DNA of 64,000 nt, taken from assembly GCA_003290165.1 (NCBI GenBank), contig QNQO01000544.1:496001-560000 (forward strand), in the 5' to 3' direction. Positions 1 through 10,564 of the stretch are shown one piece after another (position 1 is the stretch's first letter; the number at the start of each line of letters is the position of its first letter). The position numbers were made by a program, and so were the translations under genes. Under the pieces are notes generated by a model. That model was given only the letters and a program-made list of their open reading frames with translations, was not told the DNA's origin and made no database searches. Origin of the DNA: Berberis thunbergii. Taxonomy: Eukaryota; Streptophyta; Magnoliopsida; Ranunculales; Berberidaceae.

Positions 1-296
1 ACCTTAGAACAAATGGCATAGGAGTTGTTAGCCAAAAATAGAACCTAAACTTTTTCAAAAAATCTAGAGAGTCAGCCTGCACTAGGCCAGCCCAATACTA
101 TCCATCATCCTAGAAAAATTCAAACTTTTTACCCCTGTTCTACTAATTAACACAAGTACTACCGAATTCCGATATACGTACAACAGAAAATTATCTTAAA
201 GTCGTCTAACAACGAGTAGTGAAGAATCTGTAGATATTTCTTCACGAAATTCTCTTAGCGACATTCAAACTATTTGAATTCAAGGAGGGAGCCAGG
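1..296. other. Unassigned flank left of R1
   Basis: No gene, RNA or repeat boundary is visible here. The stretch runs into the start of the R1 LTR at 297. It may be older repeat DNA, but no second copy was found in the window. Confidence 0.5.
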
Positions 297-853
297 TGAC
301 AATAGTGTCCAAAAATCGTCCACTTGCGAATTTGACCTATAAAACAGTTGTTACACTGCCAAATACCACATTTTTGGTGGTTGAAGGCACTCCGATGCTT
401 AAGTTAGTACTTTGTTGGAAGAATGAGGTAAATCTTAATAAACTCAATTAAAGTTGCATCCTTGTGTCGAATGATTCATTTACCTTTTATAATGGTCGCG
501 GTTAATTCTCTGCGTGACTTAAGCATGTGAGGCACAACGGAAGGAGATGTTTCTTGTAACAGTCTCCTCCTTAATGGAGATGCGTCCGTGGAGGCGTAAC
601 TCCCTCTACAACTTTTTTTGGGGCAACATTTCTCTTCTTTATGAGAAAACTCGTGTCGGGCCTAGAGTTAGGCTCTGATTCGTTTAGCCCTGGATTCGAG
701 CCTTGTTGGTGTCTTCTTGATGGCAGTCCTTATTCAGCCCCTGCTCTTTTTGGGTTTTATGAGCTGGCCCGACAGATTGGATGTTATATTCTCGTGATGA
801 GTCTTTATGCCACGTGTATGGCCGTGATGATTGATCTATTTTGATTATCATCA
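297..853 (-). repeat. R1 3' LTR
   Basis: Begins TGACAATAG and ends TCATCA. It matches the copies at 6638-7159 and 29378-29913 through the shared block containing ACTGCCAAATACCAC, the GATGCTTAAGT motif and the TATTTTGAT end. The termini differ slightly between copies, as expected for an old element. Confidence 0.85.
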
Positions 854-869
854 GCTACTCCCCCCTAAG
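854..869 (-). promoter_or_regulatory. R1 polypurine tract
   Basis: On the minus strand this reads CTTAGGGGGGAGTAGC and lies directly against the LTR, the expected place for plus-strand DNA priming. It confirms the minus orientation of R1. R3 has a similar, eroded tract at 29914-29929. Confidence 0.7.
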
Positions 870-1181
870 TTAGTGAGTATATTTACGCTAAGTTAGTGAG
901 TATATTTACGTATCCACTAACTGTGTGATGATTGGTATTTCAATTGCACTTTTGCACTTAAATTAATGTTGTAAATAACTTTCTGTCGGTTCGTTTTTTT
1001 GCATGTTTTCTTGGAATTTAGCGCTCCATTATGTCTCGTATGTCGCTCCGTGAGCAGTCTCTTCTTGCTTGGTTGTATAAAGGGAGTTGTGAGTATTTTG
1101 CTTCCTTCTTTACGCCATCTTTGCTATTAGTGTTATTTATTCTTTCTATTGCCCTTTTTCATATTTTCTTGTCTATTCACG

Positions 1182-3541
1182 ATGTTTGCTGGTGACCTAT
1201 TGGACAGTGAGCAACTTGCTACCTGCGAGGCTCATTTTCCCCAAAGAAGGTTTCTCAGGCTACCTTGAATAGTGTTCGTTCCACCTATGATTTGTCTTCC
1301 GATCTTGAGATCGTTCTTCTTCGTGAAAATGACAGTCATTGTCGTCCGAGGAAGGGATATATTGAGCTTTACCCCAGAATGTTCTATGATGGTCTACGGT
1401 TTCCAGTTTCGGAGTTGTTCTGGTCTTATCTGGATTTTATGGGTATTCCTCCTTCTCAGATGGGTCCGAATGGTTGCAGGGTTATGGTTTCCACATATGC
1501 CAAGGTCATCATCTCTGGTGTTTCTTTAACTGCTAGAATCTTGCATTATTGGGTGAGGTTTAGCGTGAAACCCAATCGCACTTGTTTCCTTCATTCCCCT
1601 GCGCGTTTTGGTAACCTTAATGATGACACAGAGATTGGTCGCGGGATTGGTTTTATGTGTCTGCCGACTCTGGCTATTTCAATTTCGGGGGTCTGCAGAT
1701 AGTAAAGTCTTTCTGAGTTCCTATCAAGCGGCGGAATTTGCAATTGACCGCTGAAAAGCAAGTTATTAGCGAGCATTTCCTACAGCTTCACGTGGTTCCT
1801 TTGGACACCTATCTTATTGATGATATGGTGAGGCACAATGGTTTATACAACATGAGTGAAAAATGAGTGGGCTCTGCTAATCGAGAGGAAAGCCGCGAAG
1901 ATTACTGCCTGTGTTGTCGTTGTTGAATGTGATAATGTTGTCATTGATTGAAAAGTGATCTCGGATGTTATGGATCTCAATGCTCCTGTTAGCGGTGCTA
2001 CAGGTTCGTCTTCCAATAAGAGAAAAGTATTGAGGCATGTTAGTCCGTCGAAGCGGTTGTTCCTGAGTTCGGACCATGTTTCGAAGAAGAAACGACATGT
2101 TGACTATGTTCATCCTACTTTTCTTTACTCGGATTCTGTTGATAGAAAACCTTCGAGGGAAGATCATTGCTCTCTGCAAGAGGCGGAAGAGAAGAAATTG
2201 GCATTGGAAAGAAGAAAGTTAACATTCTCCCATTGGACAATGGTGAAAAAAGGCTCCTCTCTGCTTATGGTGATCTTGATGTTGTTGAGTGTTCTAATGA
2301 GGACCCTTGGCCCTTAGATGATAATATGCTCCAACTGGTTGTTGTCCAGTCTAAAGAGTTCGACGCTCGTGATTGAGTTCCCGAGGCGCAGTCACTTCGT
2401 TCTTTTTCCCCTCCTGTTGATGGAGGGGTGGAGATCCCGTCTTCTACAACCTTCTTGGGCTCTTTTGCTCTTGTTGAGCCACTCGTTCCGTTCTGTTGAG
2501 CGACGAGAAGGTGAGGGTAGTTCACCTCGTTCTTTTTTTTTCCCGGTTGTGGGTGGTGGTTCCTCCATACTACGAGATCCTTGCATTATTCATTCTCGGA
2601 TTAGTTGGAAGGAACCTACTACTGAAGAAATTCGGGTCAAATCGGATGAGAAGTTTTGTTGGTTTTCCCGGCTTGGGGTGCAGGACGGTGCGCGTAAGCT
2701 GATTAATGAATGGCACAAATGGTCAATGGAGAGGCCTTCAATGCCCCTGATGGATCCAAGCCTTCATCTCGTGGATAGTGTCAGGCTTGTAATGGACTGG
2801 ATGACCCTATTGCCTATGCAGGGGTAATGGGTTTGGATCATCAGGTCAATCACAATCTTATGATTTTTCTGGAGAGGAAGCTCTCCATGCTACTATTGGT
2901 ATTTTCCCATATTCTTTATCAACATGACTCCTTAAAAGCACAATGTTCTAAACGGATTAAAGCGACTGAGGTTGCTCAAACTTTGTTGTCCGAGGTGGAG
3001 GGTGCATGACATCGCTCTGTGGTTGTGCTTGAGTCATTGAGAGCTGATTTAGACAGCATTCATGCACGTTTGCACAATGTGGAGAAAGAGTTTTATGCTG
3101 AGAAGGTGCTTCATTATGAGGTTGCACGTGCCATGATAGAGCATTCTAAGAATCACGACATCACTGAAAAAAGGGTGGAGCAATTACTGGCTTTGCTTGA
3201 CGAGGTTAAGATTGATTTCTCCACAATGCTCACTACTGCTGAGGGCCAACTTATTGCGGCTAGAAGTGAGCATGCTTCTGTTAAGGATAGGCTTCGTGTT
3301 ATGGAGATGGGGGATTGGCAGCGCGTTGTCAATGGTGACTGAGCTTCTAGATTATATTGAGGGTATTGGTGTTGACTTATCTCAATATCGTCATCTGGTC
3401 TATCAAACCTTTGAGGATGATGAGGGTGTTGAAAATCCACCCGGTTATCCAATGGTTGAAGAGCCACCATCTTCTCCTCTTGAAGAAAGAGTCCCCATCG
3501 ATGATCTGGCTCCTGTAGATGGTATGTTGAGGATGTTATAA
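1182..3541 (+). pseudogene. R1 antisense ORF (gypsy-associated Transposase_28-like plus coiled coil)
   Basis: A broken reading frame runs on the strand opposite to R1 gag. It probably starts at the ATG at 1182 and shifts frame near 1260. It then reads about 145 codons resembling the plant family labelled putative gypsy-type transposon (Pfam Transposase_28): a GLRFP motif, then a segment ending PSQMGPNGCRV. A lysine/arginine-rich segment follows near 1990-2100. A heptad-rich coiled coil lies at about 3019-3340, then an acidic, proline-rich tail ending in TAA at 3539-3541. Several frameshifts and stops interrupt it. The same layout recurs in R3 at 39275-41826. Its function is not known; antisense ORFs of this kind are described for Tat elements such as Retand and Grande. 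Confidence 0.65.
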
Positions 3542-5107
3542 ATCTTCCCCTTAGTCCTATATTGCTACCTTCGAATGTAATAGAATAGAGTTTGAATGAA
3601 TGACAAGAGTTTTCTCCTTTATTTTTCTTCTTGTTGACTTCGTTCATCCATTGTTGTCCTAACGATTTGTATTCGAGCTTTGATGTTTTACAGCTATATC
3701 CTGAGCAATCATTTTCTGATTTGAATTTTCCTATGCTTCATTACGTATGTCTCAGCCTTGTTTTCTTCATCTCAGAGCTTTTGTTAAAAGTTGTTTTATT
3801 TGTTTGTCTTCTATTTTTTTGATCTAGTATGTTAGTTAATCCTGGGTTCTCCTGGGCTGTGATGACTTGTTCCTTCGTTGTTTGCTTCGTTGATAAAAAA
3901 TGGAGTTTGTCTTCTTCGAGTTGCCTTGTTGATTCGGTTGTCCAGTCTTTACTTCGTTAACTCAACATTTCAGTCGACTCAAAGTTGTTTCATTTAGTTG
4001 GCTCGTTCATCCAGCTTTTACTTCATTAACTCGACATTTCAGTCAATTCGAAGTCGTTTTATTTAGTTGACTCATTCGTCCAACTTTTGCTTCGTTAATT
4101 CAACGTCTCAGTCGACTCGAAGTCATTTTATTTAGTTGACTCATTCGTCCAACTTTTACTTTGTTAACTCGACGTCTCAGTCGACTCGAAGTTTTTTTTA
4201 TTAAGTTGACTCCTTCATTTACTTTGGCTTCGTTAGTTCGATACTCTAGACGACCCAAATCCGTTTTATTTAGTTGACTCGTTCGTCTAACTTTTACTTT
4301 GTTAACTTGATGTTTCAGTCGACTCGATGTTTTTATGTTAAGTTAACTCATTTGTCCACTTTGGCTTCATTGGTTCGACGTTCTAGTCAATCCGAAGTCG
4401 TTTTACTTAGTTCACTTGTTCGTCCAACTTTTACTTCGTTAACTCGACATTTCAGTCGACAAGTTTTTATGTTAAGTTGAGTCATTCATCCACTTTGGCT
4501 TTGTTGGTTTGACGCTTTAGTCGACCCGAAGTCGTTTTACTTAGTTGACTCATTCGTCCAACTTTTACTTATTTAGTTGATCATACCAGAAGTTTATTGT
4601 ATATATCCGACTCGCATCCCAATTCCTTTTGGCTTTATACGCCGATTGTTTCGCATAGCTTCGTTTTGAAGATGTTCGTCTTCGTGGGATATTGATTGCG
4701 AAATTGTAATTTTATTGATTGACCACTTCTAGCGGTGGTTTTATTAGAACGGTTTCGTTGCATTGTGGAGCGATTTTTCTTTTATCATTGTGTGGCTGAT
4801 GTTTATCTTTGCATTGGTGTTTCTTGCCACTGTTGTTCCTTTTTGTTTAATTTATGACCTTCTTTGCTTGGCTTGTTATTGCTCCCCGTTCGACGTTGCT
4901 TGCTGAGGCTTGATCGAGTTTGGCGTTACTAATTCCTTTATAAGTAACTTTGCTTGGATTTGTATCCGTTGGTAAAAACCTCAAGTCGGTCAGTACAACC
5001 CTCTTCAGAGCGTTGACCTTTCCATTTCGATATATATCTGCTCGAGTGGGAGATGCTTATTTGCTGAGGTGAATGTAGTGTAGAAAGTATATCAACTCCC
5101 TAGATCG
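3542..5107. other. R1 non-coding spacer between antisense ORF and gag
   Basis: No pol-like frame was found on either strand. The left part holds the 3945-4577 tandem array. The rest (4578-5107) is T-rich, unassigned internal sequence. Intact relatives carry pol here, so the spacer marks a pol deletion. Confidence 0.6.
3945..4577. repeat. Tandem array of ~63-bp units (two alternating types) in R1
   Basis: About ten units of roughly 63 bp are visible. One type is marked by TTGACTCGTTCGTCCAAC, followed by ACTTCGTTAACTCGACATTT. The second has CCACTTTGGCTTCGTTGG in place of the first motif. In the right half the two types alternate, suggesting a dimeric higher-order unit near 126 bp. It lies between the antisense ORF and gag, the hypervariable zone of Tat elements. 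Confidence 0.85.
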
Positions 5108-6533
5108 TTATTTTGATCCTATAGTGGCGGTATTTGCTTTTTCTTTTCTTTTGAATTGCTTGTCTGTTATTCTGATGAATTCGTCCAGTCTTCCTCTTTG
5201 GACCCAATGCTCACTTTCTTCTTTCAAAGTCCTCGGTGTCATGTCTGTGATCCTTGTGAAAAGAGCAGTACCTGTTTTGTCTCGTCCTTCTAGGTCTCCT
5301 CTCATCCTGGGTGGCCAGTTGACGTTCTCCCAATTTGCCATGTGTTTCAAAATGTCGACATGGCTTGTCTTTAGGGTTGTGTACGGTTTGTACTTTTTTT
5401 ATCATGTTGGTTATCCGCTCATGACTGGGTCATGCCGATTGTGATTTCCTGGATTCCTGCTAGTTATCCTTGATTCGTTCGTCGTTTCGATGTATATTTG
5501 AATGACTGCTATCCTCTCGTGTTCCATTATCTCGCCTTCTTTCTTCTTTCCTTTACCGTTTCCTCAAATGGTTCTCCCTTTCTTGCTCATTCTTCCTCCT
5601 CGTGGCTTTCATCCCTTCAAGGGTGATGTGTTTCTATGCTATTTTCAGCAGGACCGTCATGCCTTTTGAGGGCTCCAGGTTAAGGGCATCAAAGAAGGGG
5701 CCTATCTTTAGTCCTGCAACCAAAGTTGCAGCGACTGTGTCGTCGCTATATCCATCGATCATTGTCAATTCATTGGTGAAATGAGTGACATATTTCCGTA
5801 TGGTTTGTTCAGGCTTCTGTCTAATGTGCAAGAGGTAGTGGGGTCCTTTCCTCATCCGTTGGTTCCCAATGAATCTGATAATAAAAGCGGTGGCTAGACC
5901 CTGGAAGGAGTTTATCGAACTTGGTGGTAGGCTATTGAACCAATTCATCGCTGTGGAAGTGAGGCTGATTGGGAATGTTCTGCATAGGATCGACTTCGAG
6001 ATTTCCTTTAGGGCCATCATGTGGTGGAAATGTCTTAGGTGGTTTGTTGGGTCGATGGTACCATCGTACACTTCAAACTTTGGCGGAGTGAACTTTTTTG
6101 GCATCGCCTTTTTCATAAGTGCATCGGAGAATGGCGGTTTGGCTAACTCATACAGTATGTTGGGATCCATGACTCCAATTCTGAATGAGATTTCGGCAAG
6201 CGTTCCACCCAATTGCGGGATCTTGTCTTGGGGGAGCTCGCTGCTCTCGAAGTTTCCTTGGTCAGCTGGCTGAATGCGCTCCTGGCTGATTTTTTCCAGC
6301 ATCTTTGTCATGTAGTTCATTTGGGCTATGAGCAGGTCTACCCGAGGGGTCGAGGCAACGACGCTAGATGTTTGGGTCATCAGGGCTACTGCGTGTTGCG
6401 ATTCCGCATTTTCAGGTGCTATTGGTCTAATGATTTGGGCTGCTTCTTCCTCCTGAGCTGTCAGCGATGCATTGTTGTCAGTAGAAGGGTTGTCATGATC
6501 ATTACCGGGTTGAGGATATGCAGACTGCGCCAT
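5108..6533 (-). pseudogene. R1 gag
   Basis: From an ATG at 6531-6533 about 299 codons are open on the minus strand; shorter frames continue to 5108. The central part has the plant retrotransposon gag signature: PKKFTPPKFEVYDGTIDP, then HLRHF, FPISLTSTAMNWF and a HYLLHIRQKPEQTIRKYV segment. A degenerate zinc-knuckle-like CSFHKDHRHDTEDF lies near 5230-5270, with the final cysteine replaced by phenylalanine. In active relatives Gag packages element RNA into cytoplasmic particles. Stops after about residue 299 split the C-terminus. No protease frame follows. The N-terminus just inside the PBS is as expected for a first gene. Confidence 0.85.
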
Positions 6534-6616
6534 TTGCTATGATGGCTTGTTGATCTTTTATCGGGTTATGGTGAGCTTTGTCATTATGTATATTGCTTAG
6601 AAAGGAAACTCATCGT

Positions 6617-6637
6617 TTCCCACAGACGACGCCAAAC
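6617..6637 (-). promoter_or_regulatory. R1 primer binding site
   Basis: On the minus strand, directly after the LTR end CATCA, it reads GTTTGGCGTCGTCTGTGGG. This is close to the TTTGGCGCCGTCTGTGGG type common at this position in plant Ty3/gypsy elements. Confidence 0.75.
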
Positions 6638-7159
6638 TGATGCATCCAAAAATCGTCCTCTTGTGAGTTTGACTTGCAAGACAATTGTTAGACTGCCAAA
6701 TACCACCTTTTTGGTGGCCGAAGGCACTCTGATGCTTAAGTCAGTAACTCTGTTGAAAAAATTAAATAAATTTGAACAAAACTAAGTTAAAGTTGCATAT
6801 TTGTGTCGAATGATCTTTACTTTTTAGAATGACTTAAGCATGTGAGACACAATGGAAGGAGATGTTTCCTGTAACAATCTCCTCTTTAATGGAGATGCAT
6901 CCGTGGAGACGTAATTCCCTCCTTGACTTTTTTTGTGTGCAAAGTTTATGTTCTTTATGAGGGAACTCGTGTCAAGCCTGGACTTGGGCTCTGTTTCGTT
7001 TAGGCCTGGATTTAGGCCATGTTAGTGTCTTTTCGATAGCAGGCCTTGCTCTTCTTGGGCTTTATGAGTTGGCCCTACAGATTGGATATTATATTCTCGT
7101 GATGAGTCTTTATGCCACGTGTACGACCGTGATGATTAATCTATTTTGATGTGTCATCA
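6638..7159 (-). repeat. R1 5' LTR
   Basis: Begins TGATGCATCC and ends GTGTCATCA on the plus strand. It aligns with 297-853 with many substitutions and small gaps, including a gap of about 30 bp near 6825 in the region of the GTTAATTCTCTGCG segment seen at 500. Confidence 0.85.
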
Positions 7160-7241
7160 AGACCAATAGACCATGGCTTCTAGATAAATCAAGGATGCGC
7201 AAAATAGTGAAATACACAAAGGATAGGTGTGGTATGAGTTA

Positions 7242-8535
7242 TGAAGATACACCAAAACGTCATCTCTTTTACATCGTACACATGTCATGATGATCTCGAG
7301 GAATAGCATGCCCAAGCGTCAGCCCAACACTGATCCGGCCCAATTAGTTTCAATCTCGCACAGCGCAATCCGCTAGACGGACCCAAGTTACTACAACCTG
7401 CTAAGCCCACACATCTCACAACCATCCCTAATACACGTAAGACCTATTAAGGCAAGTATCTTGGGGATTAGCTTCGGACAGGCAAGCCAGGAACACTTTG
7501 TTTCTAGCTAGGAAACAAATGCGAGGGTATACCTGGTACATGAAAACTTTCATCTATGGACAACACTTCAATTGAGAAATACTTCACACGTATCTAGGAG
7601 CACAAGTCTAATAGAGAAACTTCCCTTCTCAAGACGACTCCTAATTAAAGAAGGATCTCTAAGCAGATCTCATATCCTAAACTACGTCACTGATGGTCTG
7701 GTCGAACCAAGACTCCAGTACTATAAATAAGACATGAGGTTGGTAAGATAAGGTACGCTGCAAATTTCTTGTTTACAACATTAAGCTGTGAGACCCTTGT
7801 GTGGGCGGACTTGAGGGGAAGGGTGAGGGTTGGAGCCCAATAGGCCCAACATGCCTGTGGATCCCAAGAGGGGTTTAATTAGCTACCAAGGGGAGATCAT
7901 AGTCCCACATCGCCTGGGTGTGGGATGGTAATGTGCTATATATGTGCGAGGTTGGATCCCCATAGTAAGAGGCCTTTTAAAGCCGTGCGGGCCGGTTGGG
8001 CCCAAAGCGGACAATATCTTACTATGCGGATCAGGTCGTTACAGAATGGTATTAGAATCTGACCCAGCCGAAAGTGTGCCGATGTGGACATTGGGCCTGT
8101 GTGGCCAACGAGGACGTTGGGCCCTAAAGGGGGTGGACTGTGAGACCCTTGTGTGGGCGGACTTGAGGGTGAGGGTTGGAGCCCAATAGGCCCAACATGC
8201 CTGTGGATCCCAAGAGGGGTTGGACTAGCTACCAAGGGGAGATCATAGTCCCACATCGCCTGGGTGCGAGATGGTGATGTGCTATATATGTGCGAGGTTG
8301 GATGCCCATAGTAAGAGGCCTTTTAAAGTCGTGCAGGCCAATTGGGCCCAAAGCGGACAATATCTTCCTGTGCGGATCGGGTCGTTACATAAGCCTTCCT
8401 CAGATCCATGTCTGACTTTAACATCGGAGTGTCATCGGCCACCACAACGGTGGGTCGTGGCTCACGTGCGTTTCTTGTGCAGTTCAATAGGTTAGCAGGT
8501 CAAGGTCAAGCAGGGAGCGAAAATCGACTGCATCA
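7242..8535 (+). repeat. R2 5' LTR, split by a TRIM
   Basis: Starts TGAAGATACACC and ends GACTGCATCA. It aligns with 17335-18016 across AAATGTCATCTC-type, CACGTGTCATGATGATCTCG and GTGTCATCGGCCACCACAAC blocks. The TRIM at 7787-8389 interrupts it; the 3' LTR is the uninterrupted empty site. Confidence 0.85.
7787..8389 (+). mobile_element. TRIM copy 1 (terminal-repeat retrotransposon in miniature)
   Basis: 603 bp with LTRs at 7787-8043 and 8139-8389, both TGTGAGACCC...GTCGTTACA. Only about 95 bp lies between them: a degenerate initiator-Met-tRNA PBS (TGGTATTAGAATCTGACCC) and a purine tract (TAAAGGGGGTGGAC). A perfect 5-bp target duplication TAAGC (7782-7786, 8390-8394) brackets it. The R2 3' LTR around 17873 shows the empty site with one TAAGC. 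It encodes nothing; movement must depend on proteins from another element. The second copy is at 31335-31987. Confidence 0.93.
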
Positions 8536-8555
8536 ATTTGGCGACGTTCATGGGG
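8536..8555 (+). promoter_or_regulatory. R2 primer binding site
   Basis: ATTTGGCGACGTTCATGGGG directly follows the LTR end. It resembles the TTTGGCGCCGTCTGTGGG-type PBS with several changes. Confidence 0.65.
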
Positions 8556-8609
8556 ACGATAGAGTTCCTAACCAAGCATTGATATCATCTTTCTTCAGAG
8601 TCGAAAAAG

Positions 8610-9593
8610 ATGGTGAGCACAAAATCCCGCAACAATGGAAAACAGGGGGACACGTCAAACGCTCAAACTGATGTTATACCACCGCTTCTAACAATGCTGA
8701 TAACACAAGGGCAACAATCTCACACTCTCGCTCCAGCAACAACAATGACAGACCCTAGGATGGATTTGCTGTCATCACAAATACAGCAGATCGTTAAAGC
8801 AATGGAGATTCTCATTAAGCAAAAACCTCCACCCTTTGATGGAGATCAGGAACAACACATACCTTAATATCTGGATAACAACATAGAGCAGGCACAGGAG
8901 AGTCAAGCCCTTGTTAGTTCTCACTGGACTAAAGGTGGCGGCACGATCAATGCAGATCCAACTTTTAGGGTAGACAGACTCGCCCTGCAAAACCCCTTCC
9001 CCCGAGGGGCTCACAATTCAGATGTGTTATACCGCCTCTATGTTCCCCCGTTCTTGGACCACATCATGAATGAGGCTCTGCCGAAGAAGTTCAGCCCTCC
9101 GAAGCTTGAATTCTATAATGGAACCGGTGACCCATTCGATCACTTGCGTCATTATCAACATGTAACTTGGCTCAAAGAAGGTTCTGAGTCCATGATGTGC
9201 AGGACGTTTCCTACCAGCTTGAAGAAGTCAGTACTGTCGTGGTTCCATAGCCTCCCACCAAAGTCAATCGACTCATTCAAGACACTGGCCAAAGAATTCA
9301 TTACACGCTTTGTCGAAAGTCAGCGGATTAGGAAAAACCCACACTATATGCTCTCCCTGAGGCAGAAGTAAAAAGAAACGCTACGAGAATATATCACGCG
9401 CTTCAATGACGAGCTGACGCTCATTGACGGCTACAACAATGACATCGCCATGACGGCTTTTACTGCAGGCCTAAGGGAGGGAAACATTAATGATTTCCTC
9501 ACCTTGGAACCCCCTGGATATGGAAGAACTCTTGAAGGGCACCTAAAGGTACATCACCCTAGAGGAAATGAGAACAACAAAGAAAGAAACTAA
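8610..9593 (+). pseudogene. R2 gag
   Basis: One reading frame covers about 328 codons from 8610 to TAA at 9591-9593 but is cut by TAA codons at about 8865 and 9369. The core has LPKKFSPPKLEFYNGTGDP, then FDHLRHYQHV, CRTFPTSLKKSVLSWFHSL and FVESQRIRKNPHYML, the same Gag core as R1 with many substitutions. After the second stop the frame goes on with EYITRFNDELTLIDGY, matching R1. The zinc-knuckle region is lost or unreadable. It lies just downstream of the PBS. Not functional. Confidence 0.85.
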
Positions 9594-10093
9594 ATTAGAG
9601 AAGAGACCCTCCGTTTCTAGAGATAAAAGGGAGGGAAAATGCGAGAAGACGAAGAAATAAACAAGCGAAAGTGCAACGACAACATGTCGGACTCTGGCCG
9701 CGCTAGGCTAAATAAATCTTCTAACTATGTTGGATCCAGATCCATGACCCCCCTCAACTCTAGCTTGTTAGACGTTCTTAAGTCCATGAAAGATTTGGAA
9801 GATCTAAAATGGCCCCCGAAGTAGCGATGTGACCCCTCCAAACGCGACAACAACAAGTATGGTTCATACCATAAGGAGGGTGGCAACGACACGACTGCAA
9901 GAGTCTACGGTACGAATTCGAGTACTGGATTCACAAGGGCAAGCTAAATGAATTTCTGGGTTCGGAGAAAATGCATGACCGAACCAGGGAAAGGGGAGAG
10001 GCAGTTAAGGAAGTCAAGAAGGAGACTCTGGGCATTATATATGTCATTCACAGAGTCGAATCAGAAGAAGAATAATCAAACAGGTCCCGCAAG

Positions 10094-10564
10094 TTGACAC
10101 TCCTTGAGATGATGACCCAGCCCACAAACGAGAACATACGTGTGTATTACTCGCGAGTGCAAACCCCTATCCCAACCTTGACCTTCACAAATAAGGACCT
10201 CGAAAGTGTCTATGCACCGCATAATGACGCTCTTATCAATTCAGTTTCTATTGCAAGGTGGGAAGTAAAGAGGGCCCTGGTGGACATAGGAAACTCTCTC
10301 AATGTCTTGTTATACAACACATTTCGCAGTATGGACCTCAAGTAAGATAACCTAACGTCTTCCTACTACCTGTTGATTGAGTTAAGTAGAGAAAAATGTT
10401 TCCCGATCGGGAATATAAGGCATGTAGTAATGGAAAGAGAGCCACAACTAAGGAAGATCATGTTCTTGGACTTCGTGGTTAGAGACGCACCATCTACCTA
10501 TAACCTCATCTTGGGAAGACTCTGGCTTCATCAGATGGAGGCAGTAGTATCCACCCTTCATTAG
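10094..10564 (+). pseudogene. R2 aspartic protease remnant
   Basis: The frame contains PHNDAL, then VKRALVDIGNSLNVLLYNTF. This corresponds to the plant gypsy protease pattern in which PHDDAL precedes a DTG-SS active site; here the active-site triad is D-I-G. After an in-frame TAA near 10343 the same frame continues to STYNLILGRLWLHQMEAVVST, matching the Y-x-LILGR-W-L end of the protease domain, and stops at about 10562. It would process Gag-Pol in an active element. The degenerate active site and internal stop make it dead. Confidence 0.8.

Larger units (their letters stand above)
297..7159 (-). mobile_element. R1: Tat-type Ty3/gypsy LTR retrotransposon, pol-less
   Basis: Two diverged LTRs (297-853 and 6638-7159) flank 5.8 kb. 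Read on the minus strand the order is 5' LTR, PBS (6617-6637), gag (5108-6533), a tandem-repeat zone (3945-4577), an ORF in the opposite sense (1182-3541), a purine tract and the 3' LTR. No protease, reverse transcriptase, RNase H or integrase can be read between gag and the antisense ORF, so this copy is non-autonomous. The antisense ORF placed before the 3' LTR is a known trait of some Tat-lineage elements. Flanks CCAGG and AGACC do not match, so no target duplication is visible. The copy is old. R3 is the same family. Confidence 0.85.
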
